From positions 1 to 6,270 of the forward strand of contig CAZWOL010000100.1 of the NCBI GenBank assembly GCA_964635325.1: DNA of 6,270 bases, given 5' to 3'. This stretch comes from BOG-1112 sp964635325 (GTDB lineage: Bacteria; Bdellovibrionota_B; Oligoflexia; Oligoflexales; Bog-1112). This document shows positions 1-6,204 of the stretch, piece by piece; position 1 is the stretch's first letter, and each line of letters starts with the position of its first letter. A program made the position numbers and the translations under genes. The notes beneath the pieces are model-generated. The model was given only the letters and a program-made list of their open reading frames with translations. It did not search any database and was not told the origin of the DNA.

Positions 1-1
1 G

Positions 2-715
2 GAAATCGTTGATGGTGTCACCACCCTAAAAAAAGATGGAGTTGTCTATTTATCTACTGATCCTGAGAACTTCATCAATAACGAAATCACTATAAAAAAA
101 CCGCGCGTGAGAATCTTGGGACCTAAACCAGAGCCACTAGGTGAGATAATAAATGTAGTGGATGATACAATTGTAGTATCACATAAGTACGCATCTTCAG
201 TAAAAGCACTTGATACAAATGCCACAAAAGGAATTATAACAGTAATAACAGAAGAGGACAATCTTAAGAATCTGATGATAACCGAGAATGCTACTATGGC
301 TACGGTAGAGTTTCACCAGAATGCATTATCTACACCAGTTACAAGGCAGGAAACACCAAAAATTCCAGATCCTGTTGCAATGCATGTTAGGTCAGAAACA
401 CCAAAAATTCCAGATCCTGTTGTCACGCATGCCACTACTAGACGTTCAATTACTACCTCAGCTATACCAGCTACTGCCCCTGAAAAATCAACCGCTAGCT
501 CCACCAGTCACAGATGGATAGGAGCAGCTGGTGTCTTGGGAGCTCTTGTTGGTGGTGGTATGATTACCACTGCTGCTGTGACTGGATTAGCAGAAAACTG
601 TGAAGATTTTCTAGCAACTGCAAGAACGAGGGAAGGTCAGATCCTCGACCAACAGGTAGCTATCCAAGATGCGATACTCGCTGTATCTAAAGCTTTAGAG
701 AAAACGCAAAATTAA
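2..715 (+). CDS. Partial hypothetical protein with duplicated Pro motif and C-terminal membrane helix (5' end outside window)
   Basis: I do not recognise this protein. The frame is open from the left edge to a TAA at 713-715, so 237 residues of its C-terminal part are visible; the GTG at 107 is internal, since the frame runs on upstream with no stop and no ribosome site there. Counting from the edge, residues 1-110 look beta-rich (alternating I/V with charged or polar residues, for example GIITVIT). Residues 117-145 hold a 15-residue duplicated unit, ETPKIPDPV plus six variable residues. A Ser/Thr/Ala-rich stretch follows. W172 to A197 is one uncharged Gly/Ala-rich helix with a GGG, likely a membrane span. 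About 40 residues of polar, helix-forming sequence end the protein. No enzyme motif is seen. A membrane-anchored or surface protein is an inference. It lies upstream of the kinase-like lipoprotein gene on the same strand, 198 bp away, and is probably a separate transcript. Confidence 0.75.
   Translation, partial: EIVDGVTTLKKDGVVYLSTDPENFINNEITIKKPRVRILGPKPEPLGEIINVVDDTIVVSHKYASSVKALDTNATKGIITVITEEDNLKNLMITENATMATVEFHQNALSTPVTRQETPKIPDPVAMHVRSETPKIPDPVVTHATTRRSITTSAIPATAPEKSTASSTSHRWIGAAGVLGALVGGGMITTAAVTGLAENCEDFLATARTREGQILDQQVAIQDAILAVSKALEKTQN
350..422 (+). repeat. In-frame direct repeat, two 28-bp identical copies at 45-bp period
   Basis: Positions 350-377 and 395-422 are identical over 28 bp, offset by exactly 45 bp, so the protein gains a second ETPKIPDPV motif 15 residues after the first. 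The remaining bases of each 45-bp unit are partly diverged (MHVRS versus THATT in the protein). This is a recent tandem duplication in the linker before the membrane helix. Confidence 0.9.
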
Positions 716-752
716 AAGTTGCTCACTAAAAAACATGGTCCAAAATTTTTGT

Positions 753-779
753 AAAAATGACAAAAATGACAAAAATGCC
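753..779 (+). repeat. Three tandem 9-bp units in the intergenic region
   Basis: AAAAATGAC occurs at 753-761 and 762-770, followed by the variant AAAAATGCC at 771-779. It lies between the stop of the first gene and the kinase-like gene. No hairpin terminator is visible in 716-841; the only other symmetry is the 12-bp AT palindrome ATTTTTAAAAAT at 821-832. The function, if any, is unknown. Confidence 0.7.
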
Positions 780-841
780 ATCATCCATCGACCTTGAGAA
801 ATTATTCAACGCAAGCCTGCATTTTTAAAAATCTCGTTCAT

Positions 842-870
842 TTGACAATATGCGAATCTCAAGAAAAAAT
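842..870 (+). promoter_or_regulatory. Candidate sigma70-type promoter for the lipoprotein operon
   Basis: TTGACA at 842-847 is a perfect -35 hexamer. Exactly 17 bp later AAAAAT at 865-870 matches four of six -10 positions. Transcription would begin near 877, giving a leader of about 40 nt before the ATG at 914 or 923. Position and spacing fit, but the -10 is weak and in AT-rich DNA such matches occur by chance. Confidence 0.35.
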
Positions 871-913
871 CTAACGTTCCGAAAAGTCATGGAAATTATA
901 AAATTAGATTCGG

Positions 914-3217
914 ATGCACAATATGGTCTGGACAAAAAAATACGTATATATATCCATTCTCTGGCTCATCTTTGCGTGCTCACAGAAACACAAGCGATTG
1001 CAAGAGCAAAACATTCTGACACCGCAAAACAACAACAGTGCATTGCACCTAACAGGGCAAGAGCTCAGAAACTTTCTTGCAGATGCAGCTGAAGGAAGAT
1101 TATCAGGTGACGCCTGGAATCAAAGGGTTGAGGAATTTAAGAATGCTAAGCTAGATCTAAACGATCTTTGGATTGGCGACAATTTTCAGCCTATTACAAA
1201 CCTTCAACAAGCTTTGAGAGAAAATAAACCATTAAATATGCAGCCTTTCTATAAAAATCTTCACAGATTTTTACCGACAGCATCGGAAGATGTCCACGTT
1301 GGTGACAGAATTGCTATCAATACATACAAAGAAATGCTAAGTGAAGACGCTTTGAAAGACGCTTTGAAAGACGCATTTATCAGCATAAACAGGAATAGTC
1401 AAATCGGAACTACTGAAGCTGATAATAAAGCATATTATTCAAATCGAAACTTAGAATTGATCAAAGTCACAAGCCCAACCTACATCAAACTACTGCAAAG
1501 TCATAGCGATAGAGAAGAATTTTCAACTTTCAAATTTGTGAAGAATGACCTACCTCCTATTGACTTTGAAACTGTCAAAAAGGATATTAAAAAAGCTTTC
1601 GGAGATAATGCTATAGTGACAGAAAAACCGCTTGGATGTGCCTCTATCGGATGTGCCTATACTGTAACAGTTGGGAAGGAATCTTATGTTGTCAAAGTCA
1701 AAAGATCGAATCTCAGAAGCGAAAAAGATCTTGAGAGATTAGCAAACGAAAACACACTCCTCATTGAAAAAATAGAAAATAAGATTCAACAACTAGAAGA
1801 TATTGCTAATCCATCCAAAGCTGAAATACAAGAGAAGGCTGATTATTTAACAGCTAAAACAACAGTTCAACAACGATACCAGACCACTCTAGAGGAACTA
1901 AACTTTGCTAATGAAAATAAAAATATTTGGCAAGCTGCCGTAGATATGAACCCTTCAGATATGAATACTTCAGATATGAATACTAAAGAAAAGGTGCCCA
2001 AAGTTCGCTCGGTCGAACAGCCTAAAAATATTACAATTGATAGCAACGATCTAATTATAATGAAGAAAGCGCCTGGGGATTCGCTTAGCAAGTTTTTAGA
2101 CAATTTTACGCAATTAGACCCTGACAAACAAAATAAACTTCGCAAACTTTATGAAGCATATTTGAGAGACTGGTTTCAACGAGCTATCATAAATCCAAAC
2201 GGCCTATTTCACGCAGATCCGCACCCAGGAAATATCTTTGTCGACTTAGATAATAACATCATCACTCAAATTGATTTGGGAGCAGTTGGAAGAATTACCC
2301 CTGAAAATCAGAAATCTTTGGTCAAGCTTTTTACAGCATCTACTTTTGGAGATAAAACCATCGCACTTGAAGGAATTAAAGAGATCATTGGGGAAACTAA
2401 CTTTGAAAATGCTTTAGAAACCTTTAACAGCATTAACTTTGACCCTAAAGAAGATACTTTGAAACGTATGCAAAGTATCTTCAACAGCATTTCAACAGCT
2501 AAAAAAAAATATCCTAGCATCGAATTTCCAAGCTGGTACTCACGAGCAGAAAAAGGTATGATTACTCTTTTTAATACCGTCGACCATCTCAACAGTTTAA
2601 TAGGGCCTCAGAATAAGGGAATCAAAATCGACTCCGTCGCCTTCAGACCTGTTATATTTAGATTCGGAATAAAGAATCCAAAGGTATCAGCTAAGATTGC
2701 AAAAGATGTTGTGGCTCATAAGTGGAATGAGGCTCCGACNNNNNNNNNNNNNNNNNNNNNNNNNNNNNNNNNNNNNNNNNNNNNNNNNNNNNNNNNNNNN
2801 NNNNNNNNNNNNNNNNNNNNNNNNNNNNNNNNNNNNNNNACCCCATCTCCTACGCCTGCTCCCGCTCCATCTCCTGCTCCTACCCAGACTAAAAAGCCTC
2901 CGCAGAATTTGGAAGTAACCAGTACAGCAACGACGACGAATACAGATGAGAGCAAGGCACAGATTCCAACGGCTACGGATGAAACCAAGGATGAATTTCT
3001 TGTTCGTGAAGAAAGCTGTCCGAGTCTTTATCAAGTGATCCGTATGGAATATGCTAAGAAAAATTTGGAAACTCTCTGCAACTCACTGGGAGACAAAGCT
3101 ATTGTCCATCTGGAGGCAAAAGCAACGCTTAGCAATGTAGGCTATCGATGCATTCTTGAAGAAAACAGCAAAGCAGATATCGACGATGTATTGTGCATGA
3201 AACAGGGGGCAAACTGA
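914..3217 (+). CDS. ABC1/UbiB(COQ8)-family kinase-like lipoprotein with Pro-rich linker (interrupted by assembly gap)
   Basis: The N-terminus has KK, a hydrophobic stretch and IFAC with Cys22, which resembles a lipoprotein signal (F at -2 is not ideal). The ABC1/UbiB fold follows, with landmarks in family order: SPTYIKLLQ (187-195, the KxGQ site), LPPIDFETVKKDI, PLGCASIG (239-246, Ala-rich nucleotide loop), VVKVKR with the VAIK-type Lys261, a helical stretch, ELNFANEN (328-335, the ExD site and alphaC Glu334), VPKV, HADPHPGN (433-440; D435, N440) and IDLG (D454). The ATP/metal residues are present, but the KxGQ Gly and the ExD Asp are replaced. Known members act on ubiquinone or isoprenoid lipid metabolism at membranes; the target here is unknown. 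After about residue 608 come 100 Ns, a TPSPTPAPAPSPAP linker, and a roughly 80-residue tail containing AKKNLETL. ATG 923 (Met4) is an equally good start, with GGA 8 nt upstream. Function, and whether it is a catalyst or pseudokinase, are inferred only. Confidence 0.85.
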   Translation: MHNMVWTKKYVYISILWLIFACSQKHKRLQEQNILTPQNNNSALHLTGQELRNFLADAAEGRLSGDAWNQRVEEFKNAKLDLNDLWIGDNFQPITNLQQALRENKPLNMQPFYKNLHRFLPTASEDVHVGDRIAINTYKEMLSEDALKDALKDAFISINRNSQIGTTEADNKAYYSNRNLELIKVTSPTYIKLLQSHSDREEFSTFKFVKNDLPPIDFETVKKDIKKAFGDNAIVTEKPLGCASIGCAYTVTVGKESYVVKVKRSNLRSEKDLERLANENTLLIEKIENKIQQLEDIANPSKAEIQEKADYLTAKTTVQQRYQTTLEELNFANENKNIWQAAVDMNPSDMNTSDMNTKEKVPKVRSVEQPKNITIDSNDLIIMKKAPGDSLSKFLDNFTQLDPDKQNKLRKLYEAYLRDWFQRAIINPNGLFHADPHPGNIFVDLDNNIITQIDLGAVGRITPENQKSLVKLFTASTFGDKTIALEGIKEIIGETNFENALETFNSINFDPKEDTLKRMQSIFNSISTAKKKYPSIEFPSWYSRAEKGMITLFNTVDHLNSLIGPQNKGIKIDSVAFRPVIFRFGIKNPKVSAKIAKDVVAHKWNEAPXXXXXXXXXXXXXXXXXXXXXXXXXXXXXXXXXXTPSPTPAPAPSPAPTQTKKPPQNLEVTSTATTTNTDESKAQIPTATDETKDEFLVREESCPSLYQVIRMEYAKKNLETLCNSLGDKAIVHLEAKATLSNVGYRCILEENSKADIDDVLCMKQGAN
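1346..1374 (+). repeat. Short in-frame tandem repeat (12-bp unit)
   Basis: GACGCTTTGAAA is repeated at 1346-1357 and 1358-1369 and begun again at 1370-1374. It encodes DALKDALKDA in the region before the kinase-like core. An insertion of a multiple of three keeps the frame, as expected from replication slippage. Confidence 0.8.
1943..1987 (+). repeat. Three in-frame 15-bp repeats encoding DMN[PT][SK]
   Basis: Units start at 1943, 1958 and 1973 and encode DMNPS, DMNTS and DMNTK (residues 344-358). They sit in a loop between the alphaC-like helix and the VPKV strand of the ABC1 fold, where length variation is likely to be tolerated. Confidence 0.85.
2740..2839. other. Assembly gap, exactly 100 N
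   Basis: There are 100 consecutive unknown bases, the conventional length for a scaffold gap of unknown size. The last left-hand codons read Glu-Ala-Pro-Thr (the codon ACN is Thr whatever the missing base). The right-hand side opens directly with Thr-Pro-Ser-Pro in the same nominal frame. Both flanks look like one Pro/Thr/Ser/Ala linker, so a repetitive linker probably broke the assembly. The true size and frame across it are unknown. Confidence 0.95.
2840..2884 (+). repeat. Pro-rich low-complexity linker DNA right of the gap
   Basis: CCN codons alternate with codons for Thr, Ser and Ala, giving TPSPTPAPAPSPAPT. This kind of linker commonly separates extracytoplasmic domains in envelope lipoproteins. 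Its left part is hidden in the gap. Confidence 0.8.
3204..3209 (+). promoter_or_regulatory. Shine-Dalgarno site of the ankyrin lipoprotein gene
   Basis: AGGGGG lies 9 nt before the ATG at 3219, inside the last codons of the kinase-like gene. With only one base between stop and start, this indicates translation coupled to the upstream gene. Confidence 0.7.
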
Positions 3218-3218
3218 T

Positions 3219-4052
3219 ATGCTTAGTGGTATTCATTTGCTTAGTTTACTATTAGCTTTGAGCAGTTGTGCAAAGCGCAGAAACTCTGACAATGTTGCTG
3301 ACAATTTACCGAATGAAGATCAAGTCCCAATCGAGAGTCGTTTATTTGAGCACCAGGCTGATAACCAGACTAAAGCAATGATGAGCCTGGTTTCGATTGC
3401 TGTAGCAAAAAAGAACCATGAGACTCTATCTGCACTATTGGAAAAAGGCGCAGATATGACTGTTGTGGACAGCCTTGAGTACAATCCCATACATCTTGCA
3501 GCACTTATGGGTGACCAGCGTGCATTGCATCTACTTTTAGAAAAAAACTCAGCGATCATCAACACTACGATCAAAGGCACAGATTACACAGCACTTTTTT
3601 TAGCTACAAAAAGCGGAAGCAAGGAATCTGTCGATGAGCTTTTATCACGGAATGCTGATTCGCAAATCACAAATCACAAGCGTCAGACACCCCTTCATCT
3701 TTCGGTATTTTTAGGATACCCAGAGATTACGCATAGCCTACTCGTCAAAAACCCTAAAATTGTCGACCTACTTGATGATAAAAATGAGTCCGCTTTATCT
3801 ATAACTGTCAAAAAATTTCAGCATTTGGGTCAAAAAGATCTCACACATCCTGAAGTTTTGGACAGAGTGCATCGCTTTCTGAACATTAGTTTGGACATCT
3901 TAAGCACATACAAAACAGAATACCCTCAAGGGACTAAAGTTTTTGATGCTCACAAAGATGAACTCAAGAAAGCCGTTGAAAAATTCCACGACATACAAGC
4001 TAGCGCAATTTCCGAAAAGGTCAATAAGATACTGCAAATGTTAAACTATTGA
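3219..4052 (+). CDS. Ankyrin-repeat lipoprotein
   Basis: The 277-residue product starts with a short hydrophobic signal ending in the lipobox LSSC, with Cys17 as the lipidated residue, so it should be anchored to the periplasmic or outer face of an envelope membrane. An acidic linker follows to about residue 50. Ankyrin-type helix pairs run from about 52 to 200: SIAVAKKNHETLSALLEKGADMTVV, NPIHLAALMGDQRALHLLLEKN, YTALFLATKSGSKESVDELLSRNAD, QTPLHLSVFLGYPEITHSLL, and a weaker ESALSITVKK unit. The remaining 75 residues are helical and charged, without a recognised domain. Ankyrin repeats bind proteins; the partner is unknown. The coupling to the kinase-like lipoprotein makes that protein the first candidate. 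The gene ends 7 bp from the stop of the convergent ATPase gene, and no terminator hairpin is visible between them. Confidence 0.88.
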   Translation: MLSGIHLLSLLLALSSCAKRRNSDNVADNLPNEDQVPIESRLFEHQADNQTKAMMSLVSIAVAKKNHETLSALLEKGADMTVVDSLEYNPIHLAALMGDQRALHLLLEKNSAIINTTIKGTDYTALFLATKSGSKESVDELLSRNADSQITNHKRQTPLHLSVFLGYPEITHSLLVKNPKIVDLLDDKNESALSITVKKFQHLGQKDLTHPEVLDRVHRFLNISLDILSTYKTEYPQGTKVFDAHKDELKKAVEKFHDIQASAISEKVNKILQMLNY

Positions 4053-4059
4053 TCCTCGC

Positions 4060-5199
4060 TCAAAAGAACTCCCCACCCCAAAGACGCAGCACAAAATCTT
4101 CTGCAGGAACGATAAGGATGCCATCGTCTGTCAACCTTGGGATACTTTCCAAGCTAACAACGACTTTATTTTTGAGAGTTTTGTGTTCGTCTGCTAGGGA
4201 TCGCAAAGGTTTTAGGTGTTCTGAGTGAATACGTGAACTTGCCTTACATTCAATTGCAAACTCCATATCATTGATAATAAAATCTACTTCGATGCCACTT
4301 GGTAGTTGCCAATAAGAAATTTGCGCCTCACGTTCACGGTAAGAATTGTAACATTGTAACTCGTGAAAAACCCAATTTTCAAAAGCTTTACCGTAGGCAT
4401 CTGTTTTAGGCTCTAGCTCATGCCGTTTCGCAAGCTGATTCACAACACCGACATCAAAAAAATAGAATTTTTCTCTTTGGATAACTCTCCGTTTTATTCG
4501 CTTTCGATAACCGGGAACAAAAGAACCCAGCAGAGTATCGCTTAAGATTTGATAGTAATGTTTGATCGTTTCTGATGAAATTCCAACATCTCGAGCAAAT
4601 GTTGAGTAGTTGATCATTTCAGTATCGCTTATGGCAGCCAATTCAAGAAAATTTGAGAACCCTGCTAATTTACGAACAAGCCCCTCTGCAAAAATTTCTT
4701 CTTTTAAATAATCTCCGACATATGATGAAAGCTTCTTTTTATAAAGATCTGAACTATAAAATGCAGGCAGATAGCCTCGATTGAGCATCTTCGTCAACTG
4801 AAAATCATCCCCCAACTCGTGTGCACTCAGGCCATGAAGTTCATAACGAAGAGCTCGACCCCCAAGAAGATTCGCATGACCACGTTTGACTTTACGAGCA
4901 CTCGATCCACAAAGCGCAAACTTGGTTTGAGTATTCTCGATGAGCCAGTGAACTTCGTCCAAAAGTTGTGGGACTTTTTGAACTTCATCGATTACAACGA
5001 AAGCCTGTGGAGAAGCTTGGAGCGTCTCACGCAATAACCATGGTTCTGTCAAATAGCGGTTGTAAATATCCGATTGAAGCAAGTCAATTTTGTAAGCATT
5101 TGGTAAGTTTTTACGGAGTATCGTTGATTTACCTGTTTGACGAGGCCCCCATAAGAAAAATGTTTCATTATCAGGAAGTTGAAGATTTCTTGGGTACAT
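4060..5199 (-). CDS. AAA_14/DUF4143 family ATPase
   Basis: This 379-residue protein has the full architecture of the widespread standalone AAA_14 plus DUF4143 family. Walker A is GPRQTGKST (18-26, Lys24). Walker B is VVIDEVQ (D71, E72). CGSSARK (97-103) occupies the sensor-1 position, then LLGGRALRYELHGLS. The DUF4143 part contains a winged-helix-like segment YSTFARDVGISSETIKHYYQ (about 198-217), then YFFDVGVVNQLA and GKAFENWVFHEL. A restriction-nuclease-like end reads GIEVDF (E304, D306) and IECK (E317, K319). The family's physiological role is unsettled. The ATG at 5199 is chosen because a TTG nine bases further upstream has AGG only two nt before it, too close to serve it, whereas the ATG has AGGA at 10 nt. 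Such genes are often sporadically distributed accessory genes; that is family knowledge, not shown here. It shares its strand with the hydrolase gene 108 bp upstream but probably has its own control region. Confidence 0.93.
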   Translation of the reverse strand: MYPRNLQLPDNETFFLWGPRQTGKSTILRKNLPNAYKIDLLQSDIYNRYLTEPWLLRETLQASPQAFVVIDEVQKVPQLLDEVHWLIENTQTKFALCGSSARKVKRGHANLLGGRALRYELHGLSAHELGDDFQLTKMLNRGYLPAFYSSDLYKKKLSSYVGDYLKEEIFAEGLVRKLAGFSNFLELAAISDTEMINYSTFARDVGISSETIKHYYQILSDTLLGSFVPGYRKRIKRRVIQREKFYFFDVGVVNQLAKRHELEPKTDAYGKAFENWVFHELQCYNSYREREAQISYWQLPSGIEVDFIINDMEFAIECKASSRIHSEHLKPLRSLADEHKTLKNKVVVSLESIPRLTDDGILIVPAEDFVLRLWGGEFF

Positions 5200-5203
5200 T
5201 TTT

Positions 5204-5241
5204 TCCAAATCCTATTTGGATTTATCATGATATTTCCAAAT
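5204..5241 (-). promoter_or_regulatory. Nested inverted repeats at the ATPase start: probable operator or leader hairpins
   Basis: TCCAAAT occurs at 5204-5210 and 5235-5241, with its reverse complement ATTTGGA between them at 5214-5220. The left pair forms the 17-bp dyad TCCAAATcctATTTGGA. The right pair forms a 28-bp dyad centred at 5227.5, whose centre is the perfect palindrome TATCATGATA (5223-5232); only two positions on each side fail to pair. A fourth partial half-site, ATTTG, lies at 5251-5255. In the - strand transcript the first dyad is a 7-bp stem whose AGG loop is the Shine-Dalgarno core of the ATPase gene. A -10-like TATAAC on the - strand (5255-5260) lies just upstream, without a good -35. 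Binding by a dimeric repressor, possibly the ATPase with its winged helix, is an inference. Confidence 0.6.
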
Positions 5242-5307
5242 ACTACCAGGATTTGTTATACAAAACTAGAGCCATAATTTGAGGATCCACGAGCCACACC
5301 GAAAGCA

Positions 5308-6192
5308 TCAAAGACTCATGCGGACCATTGACTTCATAGGTTTGTCGACGATCACTCGACCTTTCTCATCACGTTGTGCATAGCTTGCAACAAATACTGG
5401 ATCATGTGTGAAGAACAAGAGCCAATGTTCTGGTACGGCACGACTGTAGAGTTCTTGTTTTTCATCGATCAAGTGTTCTGCAAAACGATCGTAGCCCATC
5501 GTGATCGGAGAGTGCAACCACGTCGATCCTGGTATCAAGTCACCACAAAATAGAGCTGTACTGCTTATGCCACGAATGAGTGTGTGCATATGCCCTGGTG
5601 TATGCCCCGATGTGTAGAAGAATGATAGGCATGATGGCAAATCTTTAGGAGCAAGCTCTGTTCCAGTCGGAATCATCGTTAGCCGCTGCGATTTAAGAAG
5701 CTTGTCACCCAACTCAGGAATAAACGAGGCTCGATCACGGACGTGAGGTTTTTGGTTACGTTCCCAAGCCTCTTGACCAACATAGTAGCGAGCATTCGGA
5801 AAGAGCAAGTCACTGCGCCCTGCTGCGATCTCTGCATACGGAGGTAGCAAACCTCCTGCATGATCAAAATGCAGATGCGAGAGAATCACTGTATTGATGT
5901 CTTTCTCATGAATCCCAAGTTTTTCGAGTGAACGTAGTAGGTGGTGAGTCTCAGGATCTTGAACTCCGTAACGTTCTGCAAGTTTGGGTTCGAAGAAGGC
6001 ACCAATGCCTGTCTCGCAAAGAATCTTTTGTCCGTCGACTTCGATCAGCAGGGCCCTGCAGGCAAGGTCGATGCGCCCTATCGCATCTGGTTTTAGCCAC
6101 TTTTCCCACATCGGACGAGGTGCATTGCCGAACATAGCACCTCCATCAAGTTTTTGTCGGTTTCCTTCGATTGCAGATAGCAGTATTGTCAT
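5308..6192 (-). CDS. MBL-fold metallo-hydrolase
   Basis: This 294-residue enzyme of the metallo-beta-lactamase superfamily carries the complete dinuclear metal site. It has HLHFDH (H106, H108, D110, H111), SGHTPGH with ligand His201, CGD with bridging Asp218, and a C-terminal FTHDP with His263. The pattern is that of general MBL hydrolases such as the lactonase/YtnP-like group. The substrate cannot be told from sequence. No signal peptide is seen, so it should be cytoplasmic. The start at 6192 is preferred over upstream in-frame starts at 6207 and 6246 because AAGGAAG lies six bases before it and the protein begins with MTILLSAIEGNRQKLDGG, which leads straight into the fold. The gene reads towards the ATPase gene, 108 bp away; that spacer shows no clear terminator, so read-through is possible. 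Confidence 0.93.
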   Translation of the reverse strand: MTILLSAIEGNRQKLDGGAMFGNAPRPMWEKWLKPDAIGRIDLACRALLIEVDGQKILCETGIGAFFEPKLAERYGVQDPETHHLLRSLEKLGIHEKDINTVILSHLHFDHAGGLLPPYAEIAAGRSDLLFPNARYYVGQEAWERNQKPHVRDRASFIPELGDKLLKSQRLTMIPTGTELAPKDLPSCLSFFYTSGHTPGHMHTLIRGISSTALFCGDLIPGSTWLHSPITMGYDRFAEHLIDEKQELYSRAVPEHWLLFFTHDPVFVASYAQRDEKGRVIVDKPMKSMVRMSL

Positions 6193-6197
6193 GGATG

Positions 6198-6204
6198 CTT
6201 CCTT
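6198..6204 (-). promoter_or_regulatory. Shine-Dalgarno site deciding the hydrolase start
   Basis: AAGGAAG on the - strand lies 5 nt upstream of the ATG ending at 6192. The in-frame ATG at 6207 falls immediately beside this site and is therefore unlikely to be the start. Confidence 0.75.

Noticed and set aside
107..715. GTG at 107 as the true start of the first gene
   Set aside because: The frame is open to the window edge with protein-like sequence upstream and no Shine-Dalgarno site before 107, so the gene most likely begins outside the window.
753..779. CRISPR-like or origin-type iterons
   Set aside because: Only three 9-bp units with no spacers, no DnaA-box-like motifs nearby, and no cas or replication genes.
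716..841. Rho-independent terminator after the first gene
   Set aside because: The T- and A-runs and the ATTTTTAAAAAT palindrome have no GC-rich stem preceding a T tract.
850..1092. An 80-codon + strand frame starting with ATG upstream of the kinase-like gene
   Set aside because: It overlaps the signal peptide region of the kinase-like gene in another frame, has no ribosome site, and its product shows no recognisable pattern; the 914 frame continues into a clear domain.
2687..3034. Open frames on both strands that run through the N gap
   Set aside because: Ns cannot show stops, and the proline-rich DNA yields long Arg/Gly-rich shadow frames on the other strand; only the + strand frame with the kinase-like domain is supported.
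4968..5282. A 104-codon + strand frame opposite the start of the ATPase gene
   Set aside because: It is antisense to the Walker A/B region of a well-supported ATPase and runs through the regulatory dyads; no family resemblance or ribosome site.
4060..6192. ATPase and hydrolase as a toxin-antitoxin or defence pair
   Set aside because: They are on the same strand, but the 108-bp spacer carries a separate control region, and neither protein has defence or toxin hallmarks beyond the generic family folds.
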